Assembly: GCA_028280635.1 (NCBI GenBank)
Contig: JANQLM010000043.1
Span: forward strand, 1-64,000
Origin: Halieaceae bacterium
GTDB taxonomy: Bacteria > Pseudomonadota > Gammaproteobacteria > Pseudomonadales > Halieaceae
Reading direction: 5' to 3'
Length of the DNA: 64,000 bases
A program made the translations under genes and the position numbers. Shown one piece after another: positions 31,932 to 41,028 of this stretch; position 1 is the first letter of the stretch, and each line of letters opens with the position of its first letter. The notes beneath the pieces were generated by a model that was not told the origin of the DNA, ran no database searches, and saw only the letters and a program-made list of their open reading frames with translations.

Positions 31932-32960
31932 CTAGTTAATGTTGCCCTTGAGAAGTCCCAGCAGCTGCTGCGTCTGGCCCCGGTCCATTGCAAGCCCGTC
32001 CTCGCGGGTCATGTCGATGCGCACCTGGTCCGGGTTCTCCTCGGAGACCTTTACCACATAGTCCTGCTGGGTCAGCAGATCGTCTTCGTCATCGCCGCCG
32101 AACAGCCAGCCGAACCAGCCGTCGTCCTCCTCCGGCGGCACAAAGCGTACATAGAACAGGCCACTGGAACGATCCAGGTCACGGATGGTGAAACTCGACT
32201 CCCGCAGGCCGCGGTCCACCGAGGCCCAGGCCCGGTAGAAGGGCAGCGACAGGCGAATAAAAGGCTTGCCGGTGGCGTCTTCCTGCAGGGTGACCTTGCC
32301 GCCCTCGCCCATCGCCTGCTGGGCCATCATCGACACCGGCGCGGTTTCCGCGGAATTGGCGATGTACTGGGCCACCGCCAGCAGCATCTCGCTGCTGCGC
32401 TCGGCATCGCCGGACACCTCCGGCCAGTTGTTGGTATCCCCGGCCTGGTACTGCTGCAGGACATGCAGTTCCGACGTGTTGCGCTGCACACCCTGCTCGA
32501 TGCGGAACTGGAAACGCTCCGCCATGCGGGCATCGCGCCCCTGGAACCAACCGGTCTCGATCAGGCCGGCGCGGGCGTCCACCCGCGCCACCTGCACATT
32601 GTTGCTGGTCAGGAAAGAGCGCACCTGCGGCCAGAGCTGACCGGGAGCAACCGCCGCCAGCACCCATTCTTCTTCACCCAGGCGCTGGATACGGACCATC
32701 TCTTCACTTTCCTGAGCTACCAGCGGCGCCGGCCGTGGCACTTCAAAGCTGCCGGTGGGTGTTACCGATTCCGTGGTGGGGGGAATCACGTAGATGTCCT
32801 GCAGGGCATCATCTTCCAGGTGCGCGGGTACCTTGATCTTGGGCTCGACGCGGGCCTTGCGGTAGTCATCGCTGCGGTCACGCACAAACTGCTGGTCTGA
32901 GAACCAGCTACAGCCACAAAGTGAAAGCACGCACAGCAGCGCAAGGCTTCGCTGTATCAC
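31932..32960 (-). CDS. bamC: Outer-membrane protein assembly lipoprotein BamC
   Basis: Accessory lipoprotein of the BAM complex. It starts at a GTG overlapping the dapA stop as GTGA and has 342 residues. The lipoprotein signal ends VLSLCGC at residue ~16. An N-terminal unstructured segment (residues ~20-80, acidic and Pro-rich) that binds BamD in relatives is followed by two helix-grip domains and an Asp/Glu-rich stretch (EEDDGWFGWLFGGDDEDD near 270-290). Adjacent to dapA as in E. coli, where purC follows; here an MBL-fold gene follows instead. Confidence 0.88.
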   Translation of the reverse strand: MIQRSLALLCVLSLCGCSWFSDQQFVRDRSDDYRKARVEPKIKVPAHLEDDALQDIYVIPPTTESVTPTGSFEVPRPAPLVAQESEEMVRIQRLGEEEWVLAAVAPGQLWPQVRSFLTSNNVQVARVDARAGLIETGWFQGRDARMAERFQFRIEQGVQRNTSELHVLQQYQAGDTNNWPEVSGDAERSSEMLLAVAQYIANSAETAPVSMMAQQAMGEGGKVTLQEDATGKPFIRLSLPFYRAWASVDRGLRESSFTIRDLDRSSGLFYVRFVPPEEDDGWFGWLFGGDDEDDLLTQQDYVVKVSEENPDQVRIDMTREDGLAMDRGQTQQLLGLLKGNIN

Positions 32961-33829
32961 GCGTTTGCCTCGGCAATGGCAGCACGCACCGCGGCGTGGT
33001 GCTGCTCGGCCAGCGGTGTCAGCGGCAGGCGCAGGCCGTGCTCCATGCGGCCCATGTCCGCCAGTGCCCACTTGACAGGGATGGGGTTGGATTCCAGGAA
33101 CAGGGCTTCGTTAAGGGTGGCCAGCTTGCTATCCAGCGCATAAGCCGCGTCGGCTTCACCGGCCAGCGCCAGCCGCGTCACCTCGGCGAGCTGGGCCGGC
33201 GCGACATTGGCCGTGACAGAGATGGTGCCATCGCCGCCCATCAGCATCAGCTCCGTGGCCGTGGCGTCATCACCCGAGTACACCGCCATGCGCCCCTGGC
33301 AGATGTCGATGATCTCCCGGGCACGGTCCAGGTCGCCGGTGGCCTCCTTGATACCGGTGATATTGTCGATATCCGCCAGCCGCTCCACCGTCGCGGGCAG
33401 CATATCGACCCCGGTGCGGCCCGGTACGTTGTAGAGAATCTGTGGAATAGACACGGCCTCGGCGATATGCCGATAGTGCTGGTACAGACCCTCTTGGGTG
33501 GGCTTGTTGTAATAGGGGGTGACCAACAGGCAGGCATCGGCACCCAGGCTCTGGGCCTCCCGGGTCAGTTCCACGGCTTCGGCGGTGGCATTGCCACCGG
33601 TACCGGCAATCACCGGCACACGGCCCGCCACGCGCTGTATGACGCGGGCGATCACCTCGCAGTGCTCGTCGACCGCGAGCGTGGCTGATTCACCCGTGGT
33701 GCCTACTGCGACGATGCCGTTGGTGCCGGACTCGATGTGCCAGTCCAGCAGAGCATCGAGCGCCTGCCAGTCGAGGGAGCCGTCGGCATGCATTGGGGTT
33801 ACCAGCGCCACCAGGCTGCCACGTATCAT
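32957..33829 (-). CDS. dapA: 4-hydroxy-tetrahydrodipicolinate synthase
   Basis: Condenses pyruvate and aspartate semialdehyde, the first step of DAP/lysine synthesis. From the ATG MIRGSLVALVTPM it has 290 residues, the standard length; an upstream extension of 18 residues is not conserved. Active-site elements include VGTTGESATL near 43-52, YYNKPTQEGLYQHY near 132-145, and ITGIKEATGDL with the Schiff-base Lys near 161. Coupled to bamC by a 4-bp overlap. Confidence 0.96.
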   Translation of the reverse strand: MIRGSLVALVTPMHADGSLDWQALDALLDWHIESGTNGIVAVGTTGESATLAVDEHCEVIARVIQRVAGRVPVIAGTGGNATAEAVELTREAQSLGADACLLVTPYYNKPTQEGLYQHYRHIAEAVSIPQILYNVPGRTGVDMLPATVERLADIDNITGIKEATGDLDRAREIIDICQGRMAVYSGDDATATELMLMGGDGTISVTANVAPAQLAEVTRLALAGEADAAYALDSKLATLNEALFLESNPIPVKWALADMGRMEHGLRLPLTPLAEQHHAAVRAAIAEANA

Positions 33830-33977
33830 GTTGAACTCCAGAAGTGCGCGGCCACCGTTACCGGCCACGATGAAAGAACGCAATTATCCATGTAACCGCC
33901 CAGATAACAACCGGCGCCCGGGCATTTGGCAGTGGCTGGCAGTCGTATTAGCATGATCCAGACAACGAGGGCCCTGC

Positions 33978-34523
33978 ATGCTTTGGACAACACCATCACG
34001 TCGCCTGTTCCTCGGCGCGATCCTGCTGCTGGCCTTGCCCGGGCTAGCGGGCAAGGTGTCCGCCCAGATCGGCGATGATCCCTTCCCCCGCTACAGCCCA
34101 CTGACCCGCATCGACCGGGATTTTATGGCCGACCAGCGCCGCGAAGTCGACAGCCTGGCCCGCAGCCGGCTGGGCCGGCAGATTCGCCAGGACAAGGCCA
34201 ATGACCTGGAGGTCCTGCAACTGCTGGTCGACCGCCGGCTGGTAGCCCGCGAAGACACCGCGACCCTGCAGGCCATGGGTGTGGTACTGGGCGACCTGCT
34301 CAGCCGCGACCTGGACATGCCCTGGGTGATCTTCGAGGATGAGCTGGGCCGCAGCCGCGCCCTGCGGGTGGAGAACACCGAGCACCTCCTGTTTCCCGTC
34401 ACCATGATCTCCCGCCTCTATGAGGCCGACGCCGATGTCGACGTGACTGCCATCTATGACCGCGCCGTGGCGCTGATGCGCCCGCACCTGCCGGTGCGCC
34501 CCTTCCAGTACGACCAGGACTAG
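33978..34523 (+). CDS. Secreted DUF3806-like protein
   Basis: It has 181 residues with an N-terminal signal peptide (Arg pair then LFLGAILLLALPGLAGKVSAQ, residues ~8-29). The mature part is mostly acidic-basic helical. Its central segment LGDLLSRDLDMPWVIFEDELGRSRALRV resembles DUF3806. Function unknown. It sits 3 bp upstream of the MCE transport operon on the same strand and may belong to it. Confidence 0.65.
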   Translation: MLWTTPSRRLFLGAILLLALPGLAGKVSAQIGDDPFPRYSPLTRIDRDFMADQRREVDSLARSRLGRQIRQDKANDLEVLQLLVDRRLVAREDTATLQAMGVVLGDLLSRDLDMPWVIFEDELGRSRALRVENTEHLLFPVTMISRLYEADADVDVTAIYDRAVALMRPHLPVRPFQYDQD

Positions 34524-34526
34524 GGC

Positions 34527-35651
34527 GTGGCGGGAGCGGCCACACCGGCATTCCGGCTGGCGGATGAAGGCCGGCGCCTGGAGCTCAGCGGCGACTGGGT
34601 GATCGAGCAGGATTGCCCGGCCTTCACCGCATTGCGCCAGCAGTTGCGGCAGGCGCAACCAACACGTCTCGCCTGCGGCACCGAAGCTCTTGGAGACTGG
34701 GACAGTGCGTTGCCTGCCTTCCTGCTGCAATGCCATGCCTATTGCGTTGAGGCCGGCATCGACTTCGACACCGCCGCACTGCCGGAGGGCACCCGTCGCT
34801 TGCTGGGTCTGGCGACCGCGGTAAAGCCCCACCGGCCGTCACCTGAGCCCAGCCGCAGTCTGCTGGAAGCGCTGGATCTCGGCCACCGCCTGCAGGAAGG
34901 CCGGAAGATCGTCCGCGACCACCTCGAGTTCATCGGCGAGGCGACCATCGCCCTCGGCAGGCTGCTCACCGGGCGCGCCAATACCCGGCGCGAGGATTTC
35001 CTGACCTTTATCCACCAGTCAGGCCCGGATGCCTTCAGTATTGTCACCCTCACCAGCTTCCTGGTGGGAATGATCCTGGCCTACCTGGGCGCCGCCCAGT
35101 TGGCCCAGTTCGGGGCGCAGATTTACGTCGCCGACCTGGTCACGATCGGCATGCTGCGAGAGATGGGCGCGCTGATGGTGGCGGTGGTGATGGCGGGCCG
35201 CACGGGTGCTGCCTACGCGGCCCAGCTCGGCACCATGCAGACCCGTGAGGAAATTGACGCCATTGTGACCCTGGGCATTTCTCCCATGGAGTTCCTGGTG
35301 TTGCCGCGGATGGTGGCACTGGTGCTGATCATGCCGCTGCTGGTGTTATACGCCAACGTGGTGGGCATCTTTGGCGGCGCCATCGTGGCGGCGGGGCTGG
35401 ACGTGTCCTTCATCCAGTTCAGTCAGCAGATGACCAATGTCATCTCCTTTGCGCACCTGGGCACCGGTCTGCTGAAAAGTGTCTTTTTCGGCCTGCTGAT
35501 TGCCATCGCCGGCTGCCGGGCCGGCATCCAGTGTGGCCGCAGCTCCGCGGCGGTGGGCGAAGCGGCCACCAGGGCGGTGGTCACCTCGATCATCTACCTC
35601 ATTGTTGCCGACGCCGCCTTCAATATCCTGTTCCAGGAGCTGGGGATATGA
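34527..35651 (+). CDS. MlaE-family permease with N-terminal STAS-like region
   Basis: Inner-membrane subunit of an ABC lipid transporter of the Mla/MCE type. It has 374 residues from a GTG. The first ~100 residues are soluble and STAS-like (LELSGDWVIEQDCPAF near 15-30), as in permeases fused to an MlaB-type domain. The rest has about six membrane segments with the family core REMGALMVAVVMAGRTGAA and EIDAIVTLGISPMEFLVLPR near 210-260. The stop overlaps the ATPase start as ATGA. Confidence 0.88.
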   Translation: MAGAATPAFRLADEGRRLELSGDWVIEQDCPAFTALRQQLRQAQPTRLACGTEALGDWDSALPAFLLQCHAYCVEAGIDFDTAALPEGTRRLLGLATAVKPHRPSPEPSRSLLEALDLGHRLQEGRKIVRDHLEFIGEATIALGRLLTGRANTRREDFLTFIHQSGPDAFSIVTLTSFLVGMILAYLGAAQLAQFGAQIYVADLVTIGMLREMGALMVAVVMAGRTGAAYAAQLGTMQTREEIDAIVTLGISPMEFLVLPRMVALVLIMPLLVLYANVVGIFGGAIVAAGLDVSFIQFSQQMTNVISFAHLGTGLLKSVFFGLLIAIAGCRAGIQCGRSSAAVGEAATRAVVTSIIYLIVADAAFNILFQELGI

Positions 35652-36421
35652 GCGAGCGCCGGATGCACATCCATGTCGACCAGCTCACCATGGCTTATGG
35701 CAGCAACCTCATACAGCAGGACCTGGACTTTGACGTCTACCGCGGCGACGTATTTGTCATCATGGGCGGCAGTGGCTGCGGCAAGAGCACCCTGCTCAAG
35801 CACATGATCGGTCTCTACCCGCCGGCCAAAGGTGAAATCCTCTACGACGGCAAGAGCTTCAACCGGGCCAGCGAACAGGAGCAGTTCGAGATGCGCCGCG
35901 GCTGGGGCATCACCTATCAGACCGGCGGCCTGTTCTCGGCCATGACCCTGGCCCAGAACACCGCCCTGCCCTTGCAGCAATACACGGCCCTGGGTGCCGC
36001 CGAGATCGACGACATCGTCGCCTACAAGCTGGCGCTGGTGGGTCTGGGCGGCTATCAGGACTACTATCCCTCGGAGATCTCCGGCGGCATGCAAAAGCGC
36101 GCCGGCCTGGCCCGGGCCATCGCCCTGGACCCGGAGATCCTGTTCTTCGATGAACCCTCGGCGGGCCTGGATCCAATATCCTCCCAGCTCCTGGATGAGT
36201 TGATCCTGGAAATGCAGGAGAGCCTGGGCGCCACTGTGGTGATTGTGACCCACGAGTTGGCCAGTATCTTTGCCATCGCCAGCAACTCGGTGTTTCTGGA
36301 CGCAGAAACGAAAACCATGATTGACTACGGAGACCCGAAGATCCTCAGGCAGCAGAGCGAGCACGACAAAGTGCGGAAATTCCTGGCCCGTGGCGGCACC
36401 CCAGGCGGTGGGCCGGCGTGA
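35648..36421 (+). CDS. MlaF-family ABC transporter ATPase
   Basis: ATPase of the same MCE transporter. It has 257 residues. It has Walker A GGSGCGKST near 38-46, a Q-loop at TYQTGGLF, the signature SGGMQKRAGLARA near 145-157, and Walker B ILFFDEPSAGLDP near 164-176. Coupled to the permease and the MCE gene by 4-bp overlaps on each side, so the three are made together. Confidence 0.92.
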   Translation: MSERRMHIHVDQLTMAYGSNLIQQDLDFDVYRGDVFVIMGGSGCGKSTLLKHMIGLYPPAKGEILYDGKSFNRASEQEQFEMRRGWGITYQTGGLFSAMTLAQNTALPLQQYTALGAAEIDDIVAYKLALVGLGGYQDYYPSEISGGMQKRAGLARAIALDPEILFFDEPSAGLDPISSQLLDELILEMQESLGATVVIVTHELASIFAIASNSVFLDAETKTMIDYGDPKILRQQSEHDKVRKFLARGGTPGGGPA

Positions 36422-37413
36422 GCAAACCCACCAACGCCGCAGCCATCGGCGCGTTTGTCGTCGGCGCGTTCCTGATCCTGTTCGCCCTGCTGTTTCTACT
36501 GAGCGGCGATATGTTCAACCGCAACATCGATCGCGGCCTGGTGGTCTTCGACGGCTCGATCAAGGGCCTCAATGTCGGTGCACCGGTGGCATTCAAGGGC
36601 GTGCCGATCGGCGAGGTCTCCGGCTTCGATGTTGTCGTGGATTCCGAAACCTACGAAGTGCTGACACCGGTACTGCTGCGCATCGACCGCACCCGGGTGC
36701 GCAGTACTGACGAAGAAGACGACGAGGATTCCGCCGCCGCGACCGGTATCCTGGTGGAGCGCGGCCTGCGCGCACAGCTCCAGCTTCAAAGCCTGCTGAC
36801 CGGCTTGCTCTATGTTCAGCTCGACTTCTACCCCGGCAGCGAGGAGCGCTACAACGCCGAGATGCTGCGCAGCCGCTACGATATCGACGAAGACGTGATC
36901 ATCGTACCGACTGTCCCCACCGACCTGGAGCGACTCACCCAGGGCCTGCAGGACCTGGACCTGGCGGAACTGGCCAGGGACGTGGGTGACTTGCTGGGGG
37001 GCATCGACAAACTGGTCAACGACGAAAACACCCAGGCACTGCCACAGCAGGTAAACGCTACCCTGGTCGCCATCGAGAATCTCAGTCGCAAGCTGGACAC
37101 CGAACTGGAGACCCTGTCGCCGGACGTGTCCCAGTTGCTTGCTACCACCAGCGAGACCATGGAGACGCTGAACGAGGACATTCCGGCACTCACCGCCAAC
37201 GCGGACCAGGCACTGAAAGACCTGTCCCGGACCCTGGAGACCGCGCAGCAGGCGCTCGACAATATGGAGTACCTACTGTCCGACGATTCCGCCGTGCTGT
37301 ACGACCTGCGCAAGGCCGCCAGTGAGATGAGTGCCGCCGGCCGCTCACTGCAGTCCCTGGCGGAAACGCTGGAGACCCAGCCCGAGGCATTGATCAGGGG
37401 GAAACGCCAGTGA
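36418..37413 (+). CDS. MCE-family substrate-binding protein (MlaD-like)
   Basis: Periplasmic, membrane-anchored MCE protein that forms the lipid shuttle ring. It has 331 residues from a GTG in the ATPase stop (GTGA). One N-terminal membrane anchor (residues ~9-30) is followed by a single MCE domain (VVFDGSIKGLNVGAPVAFKG near 42-61, GVPIGEVSG) and a long C-terminal helical / coiled-coil region through residue ~320 resembling the needle of PqiB/LetB-type proteins, although there is only one MCE unit. Confidence 0.9.
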   Translation: MSKPTNAAAIGAFVVGAFLILFALLFLLSGDMFNRNIDRGLVVFDGSIKGLNVGAPVAFKGVPIGEVSGFDVVVDSETYEVLTPVLLRIDRTRVRSTDEEDDEDSAAATGILVERGLRAQLQLQSLLTGLLYVQLDFYPGSEERYNAEMLRSRYDIDEDVIIVPTVPTDLERLTQGLQDLDLAELARDVGDLLGGIDKLVNDENTQALPQQVNATLVAIENLSRKLDTELETLSPDVSQLLATTSETMETLNEDIPALTANADQALKDLSRTLETAQQALDNMEYLLSDDSAVLYDLRKAASEMSAAGRSLQSLAETLETQPEALIRGKRQ

Positions 37414-37997
37414 ACGCGCCACTTCGGGCTGCCGCCATCGTGTTGCTGGTCGCAACAGTCACAGCCTGCGGCACTACCCCACCGAGTCGCTATTACATGC
37501 TCAGCGCAGACGCACGCGGCTGGCCCGGCGTGGATGGCCTGACGGTGGGCGTGGGGCCCATCTCCATCCCGGACTACCTCAAGGGCCGCGGCATGGTACT
37601 TGGTCGCGAGGAGCACCAGCTTCAGGTCTCCGAGTTTGACCGCTGGGCGGAACCGCTGGAATCCGGCATTACCCGGGTCACGATCCTCAACCTGGCCGCG
37701 CTGCTCGACACCCGGCAGATCAGCAATTTCCCCTGGCGCAGCGACGCCGTCCCGGAGTACGCGGTGCGGATAGGCGTGGTGCAGCTTACGGCACGCCGTG
37801 ACGACGCCATTCTGGTGGCGAGCTGGACCGTGCTGCGGCCGCGCAGCGGTGACGTGGTCGAGCAATCGCTGAGCCGCCACACCGTGGCACTGCCCACCGA
37901 CGATCCGGAAACGGTGGCTGACAGCTACAGCTCACTGCTGCTGAAGCTGTCGGAAGACGTCGCCGGGGTGATACAGCGGGATGCCGGCAATCCCTGA
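37410..37997 (+). CDS. PqiC-like (ABC-type transport auxiliary) lipoprotein
   Basis: Outer-membrane-anchored partner of the MCE transporter. It has 195 residues from a GTG overlapping the MCE gene as GTGA. Lipoprotein signal ending VTACG near residue 20, followed by PSRYYMLSA, typical of the DUF330 / PqiC family, and TVGVGPISIPDYLKG. As in the pqi and mla systems, it likely links the MCE needle to the outer membrane. It overlaps the next gene by 17 bp. Confidence 0.85.
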   Translation: MNAPLRAAAIVLLVATVTACGTTPPSRYYMLSADARGWPGVDGLTVGVGPISIPDYLKGRGMVLGREEHQLQVSEFDRWAEPLESGITRVTILNLAALLDTRQISNFPWRSDAVPEYAVRIGVVQLTARRDDAILVASWTVLRPRSGDVVEQSLSRHTVALPTDDPETVADSYSSLLLKLSEDVAGVIQRDAGNP

Positions 37998-38979
37998 GCG
38001 CATGCGCGCGATGGTGCTGGGGTCGCAGCGTACGCCCCTGGCACTCGAGGAACTTCCCACGCCGTCTCCCGGCCCCCAGCAAGTCCTGATCAAGGTGGCG
38101 GCCTGCGCCGTCTGCCGCACCGACCTGCACGTGCTGGACGGCGACCTCGCAGAGCCGAAGCTGCCGTTGGTGCCCGGCCATGAAATCGTCGGCGAGGTGA
38201 TCGCCGCCGGGAGTGAGGTACCGGACAGCCTGCTCGGCAAACTGGTGGGTGTACCCTGGCTGGGAGAGACCTGCGGCCACTGTGATTTCTGCCTGCGCGG
38301 TGAAGAAAACCTCTGCGACAGCGCAGGCTTCACCGGCTACACCCTGGACGGTGGCTACGCCGAGTACACTGTTGCCCATCAACACTTTGTGTTCGAGATT
38401 TTCGGCGAGCCGCTGCACGCCGCCCCGCTGCTCTGCGCCGGGCTGATCGGCTACCGCTGTCTGCGCATGGCGGGCGACGCGCAGGCGCTCGGTATCTACG
38501 GCTTTGGCGCCGCCGCGCACATCATCAGCCAGGTCGCGGTCAGCCAGGGCCGCCGCATTCACGCCTTCACCCGCGCCGGCGACACCGAAGCCCAGCAATT
38601 CGCGCTGGATCTCGGCGCAAGCTGGGCAGGTGACTCCGGCGATACGCCACCGGAGCCTCTGGATGCGGCCATTATCTTTGCGCCGGTGGGCAAGCTGGTG
38701 GTCGACGCCCTGCGAGCCGTACGCAAGGGTGGCGTGGTGGTCTGTGGCGGCATCCACATGAGCCCGATCCCGGAATTCGCCTACGAACTACTGTGGGGCG
38801 AACGCAGTGTCTGCTCGGTCGCCAACCTCACCCGCCGGGACGGCGAGGAGTTCTTCGCACTACTCGAGGAACACCCGGTCACCACCCACATCGCCCGCTA
38901 CCCTCTCGAGGAAGCCAACGAGGCCCTCGACGATCTTCGGCACGGCCGATTGCAGGGCGCGGCGGTTCTGATCCCCTGA
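37981..38979 (+). CDS. Zinc-dependent alcohol dehydrogenase
   Basis: MDR-family dehydrogenase of 332 residues. The catalytic zinc ligands are in ACAVCRTDLHV near 41-51 and PGHEIVG near 62-68; the structural zinc site CGHCDFCLRGEENLC near 98-112 has all four cysteines. The NAD(P) loop is GIYGFGAAAH. It is close to the CAD/YahK-like AdhA group. The start overlaps the lipoprotein gene; an ATG at 38002 (MRAMVLGS) is an equally good start that avoids most overlap. Physiological alcohol unknown. Confidence 0.88.
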   Translation: MPAIPERMRAMVLGSQRTPLALEELPTPSPGPQQVLIKVAACAVCRTDLHVLDGDLAEPKLPLVPGHEIVGEVIAAGSEVPDSLLGKLVGVPWLGETCGHCDFCLRGEENLCDSAGFTGYTLDGGYAEYTVAHQHFVFEIFGEPLHAAPLLCAGLIGYRCLRMAGDAQALGIYGFGAAAHIISQVAVSQGRRIHAFTRAGDTEAQQFALDLGASWAGDSGDTPPEPLDAAIIFAPVGKLVVDALRAVRKGGVVVCGGIHMSPIPEFAYELLWGERSVCSVANLTRRDGEEFFALLEEHPVTTHIARYPLEEANEALDDLRHGRLQGAAVLIP

Positions 38980-39291
38980 TCGGTTTGAACACGTCCGTTC
39001 CGAGGTAGTCGCGGACTGGACGCAGCAGCAATCTCAAGGAATCCTGACCAGGGGAAAAGCGTGAATCTCGCTGGATGTGGCAGCCGCGTGACCGGCAGGT
39101 CTTTGAACAATAAGGGCGCGGCTTAAGCCAATGGGGTTCGACGGGAGCTTTCTGCGAGCACTGTCCGAGTCCAGATTTTTGCGCAGCAAAAATTGTCGAG
39201 TTGCGCAGCAGCCCGGCGGACCCCATTGGCTTGCGCCCGTTCAAAGACCTGCCGGTCACGTGGCTGCCGTACTGGCTGAAATCCAAATGAC
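38980..39291. other. Convergent spacer with large inverted repeat
   Basis: No gene is credible in these 312 bp between convergent genes. Most of it is a hairpin-forming element (39079-39268). The left 100 bp shows nothing recognisable apart from weak pairing with the right edge of the repeat. Confidence 0.75.
39079..39268. repeat. Long structured inverted repeat
   Basis: The left arm (39079-39138) and right arm (39220-39268) pair over 49 bp with one mismatch; the left arm has two extra 5-nt bulges. The 81-nt loop contains further nested hairpins, including an 8-bp stem around 39174-39192 and CTGCG/CGCAG ends flanking it. No coding frame runs through it. It could end both convergent transcripts, act as a dispersed miniature element, or encode a structured RNA. 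Confidence 0.85.
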
Positions 39292-40050
39292 CTAGAAAGA
39301 ATCGGCTCTCATCAGAGCATCCGTGCCACCGTCTACAAATAGCACCGCGCCGCAGATAAAGTCAGCGTCATCGCCCAAAAGGAAACGCATGGCATTGGCG
39401 ATTTGTGCGGGTTCCGCCGAGCCGCCAAGGGGAGTCATGGCTTCGAACTGGCGGATGGCGTCGCCCAGTTCCGGATCCTTGCTGACGGCGTCGGTCATGT
39501 TGGTGCGGGTGATGCCCGGGGCGACCGCATTGATGCGGACGCCGGCGCCGGCGTAGTCCTGCACGTGGCGGCGCATCCACTGGGTCAGCGCACGCTTGGA
39601 GCCGGCGTAGGCGGTGTGGCCGTCTTCCAGCATCGCCAGGGCGGCGGACTCGTCGCCGGCCAGGCAGGCTTCGACGAAGGCGTTGTCGGCGCCCATCATT
39701 GGCGCTGAGTTGGAGGAAACAATCAGGATGGAGCCGCGCCGATCGGCGACCAGGTCGCGCAGGCCCTCGATGGTGGCGACGGCGCCGAAGTAATTTACGG
39801 CGGCAATCAGGGACGGCGGTTTGACGTGGGTGCCGAGGCCGGCGCAGGCAATCAGGCCGTCGAGTCCCTCCGGCGCCATGGCGCGGACGCCGGCGACGGC
39901 GGCGGAGCGCCCCTCGGCGGTGGACAGGTCGGCGTGAACATCGGCATCGCGAATGTCGACCACGATCACAGTGTCGCCGCGCTCACGCAGCTGTTCCTTG
40001 AGGGCGGCGCCAATTCCTGTGGCGCCCCCGGTCATAGCATATGTCGCCAT
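39292..40050 (-). CDS. SDR-family oxidoreductase
   Basis: It has 252 residues from MATYAMTGGATGIGAALKE. The cofactor loop is TGGATGIG near 7-14. The catalytic Ser is in LIVSSNSAPMMG and the Tyr-Lys pair in AYAGSKRAL. The pre-C-terminal FICGAVLFVDGGTDAL is typical of classical SDRs, including 3-alpha-hydroxysteroid dehydrogenase-like members with a shortened Rossmann core. It lies 8 bp after the alpha/beta hydrolase on the same strand and probably forms an operon with it and the TonB receptor. Confidence 0.87.
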   Translation of the reverse strand: MATYAMTGGATGIGAALKEQLRERGDTVIVVDIRDADVHADLSTAEGRSAAVAGVRAMAPEGLDGLIACAGLGTHVKPPSLIAAVNYFGAVATIEGLRDLVADRRGSILIVSSNSAPMMGADNAFVEACLAGDESAALAMLEDGHTAYAGSKRALTQWMRRHVQDYAGAGVRINAVAPGITRTNMTDAVSKDPELGDAIRQFEAMTPLGGSAEPAQIANAMRFLLGDDADFICGAVLFVDGGTDALMRADSF

Positions 40051-40058
40051 GTGGTTTG

Positions 40059-40988
<930 letters not shown>

Positions 40989-41009
40989 CGGGCTCTTCCT
41001 TCTTTTGAG

Positions 41010-41028
41010 GCGGCCCGCCGGGGGCCGC
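41010..41028 (-). other. GC-rich stem-loop at the end of the TonB receptor gene
   Basis: A perfect 7-bp stem GCGGCCC/GGGCCGC with a 5-nt loop overlaps the receptor stop codon. It lacks a following T-run, so it may trim expression of the downstream esterase rather than terminate. Confidence 0.4.
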
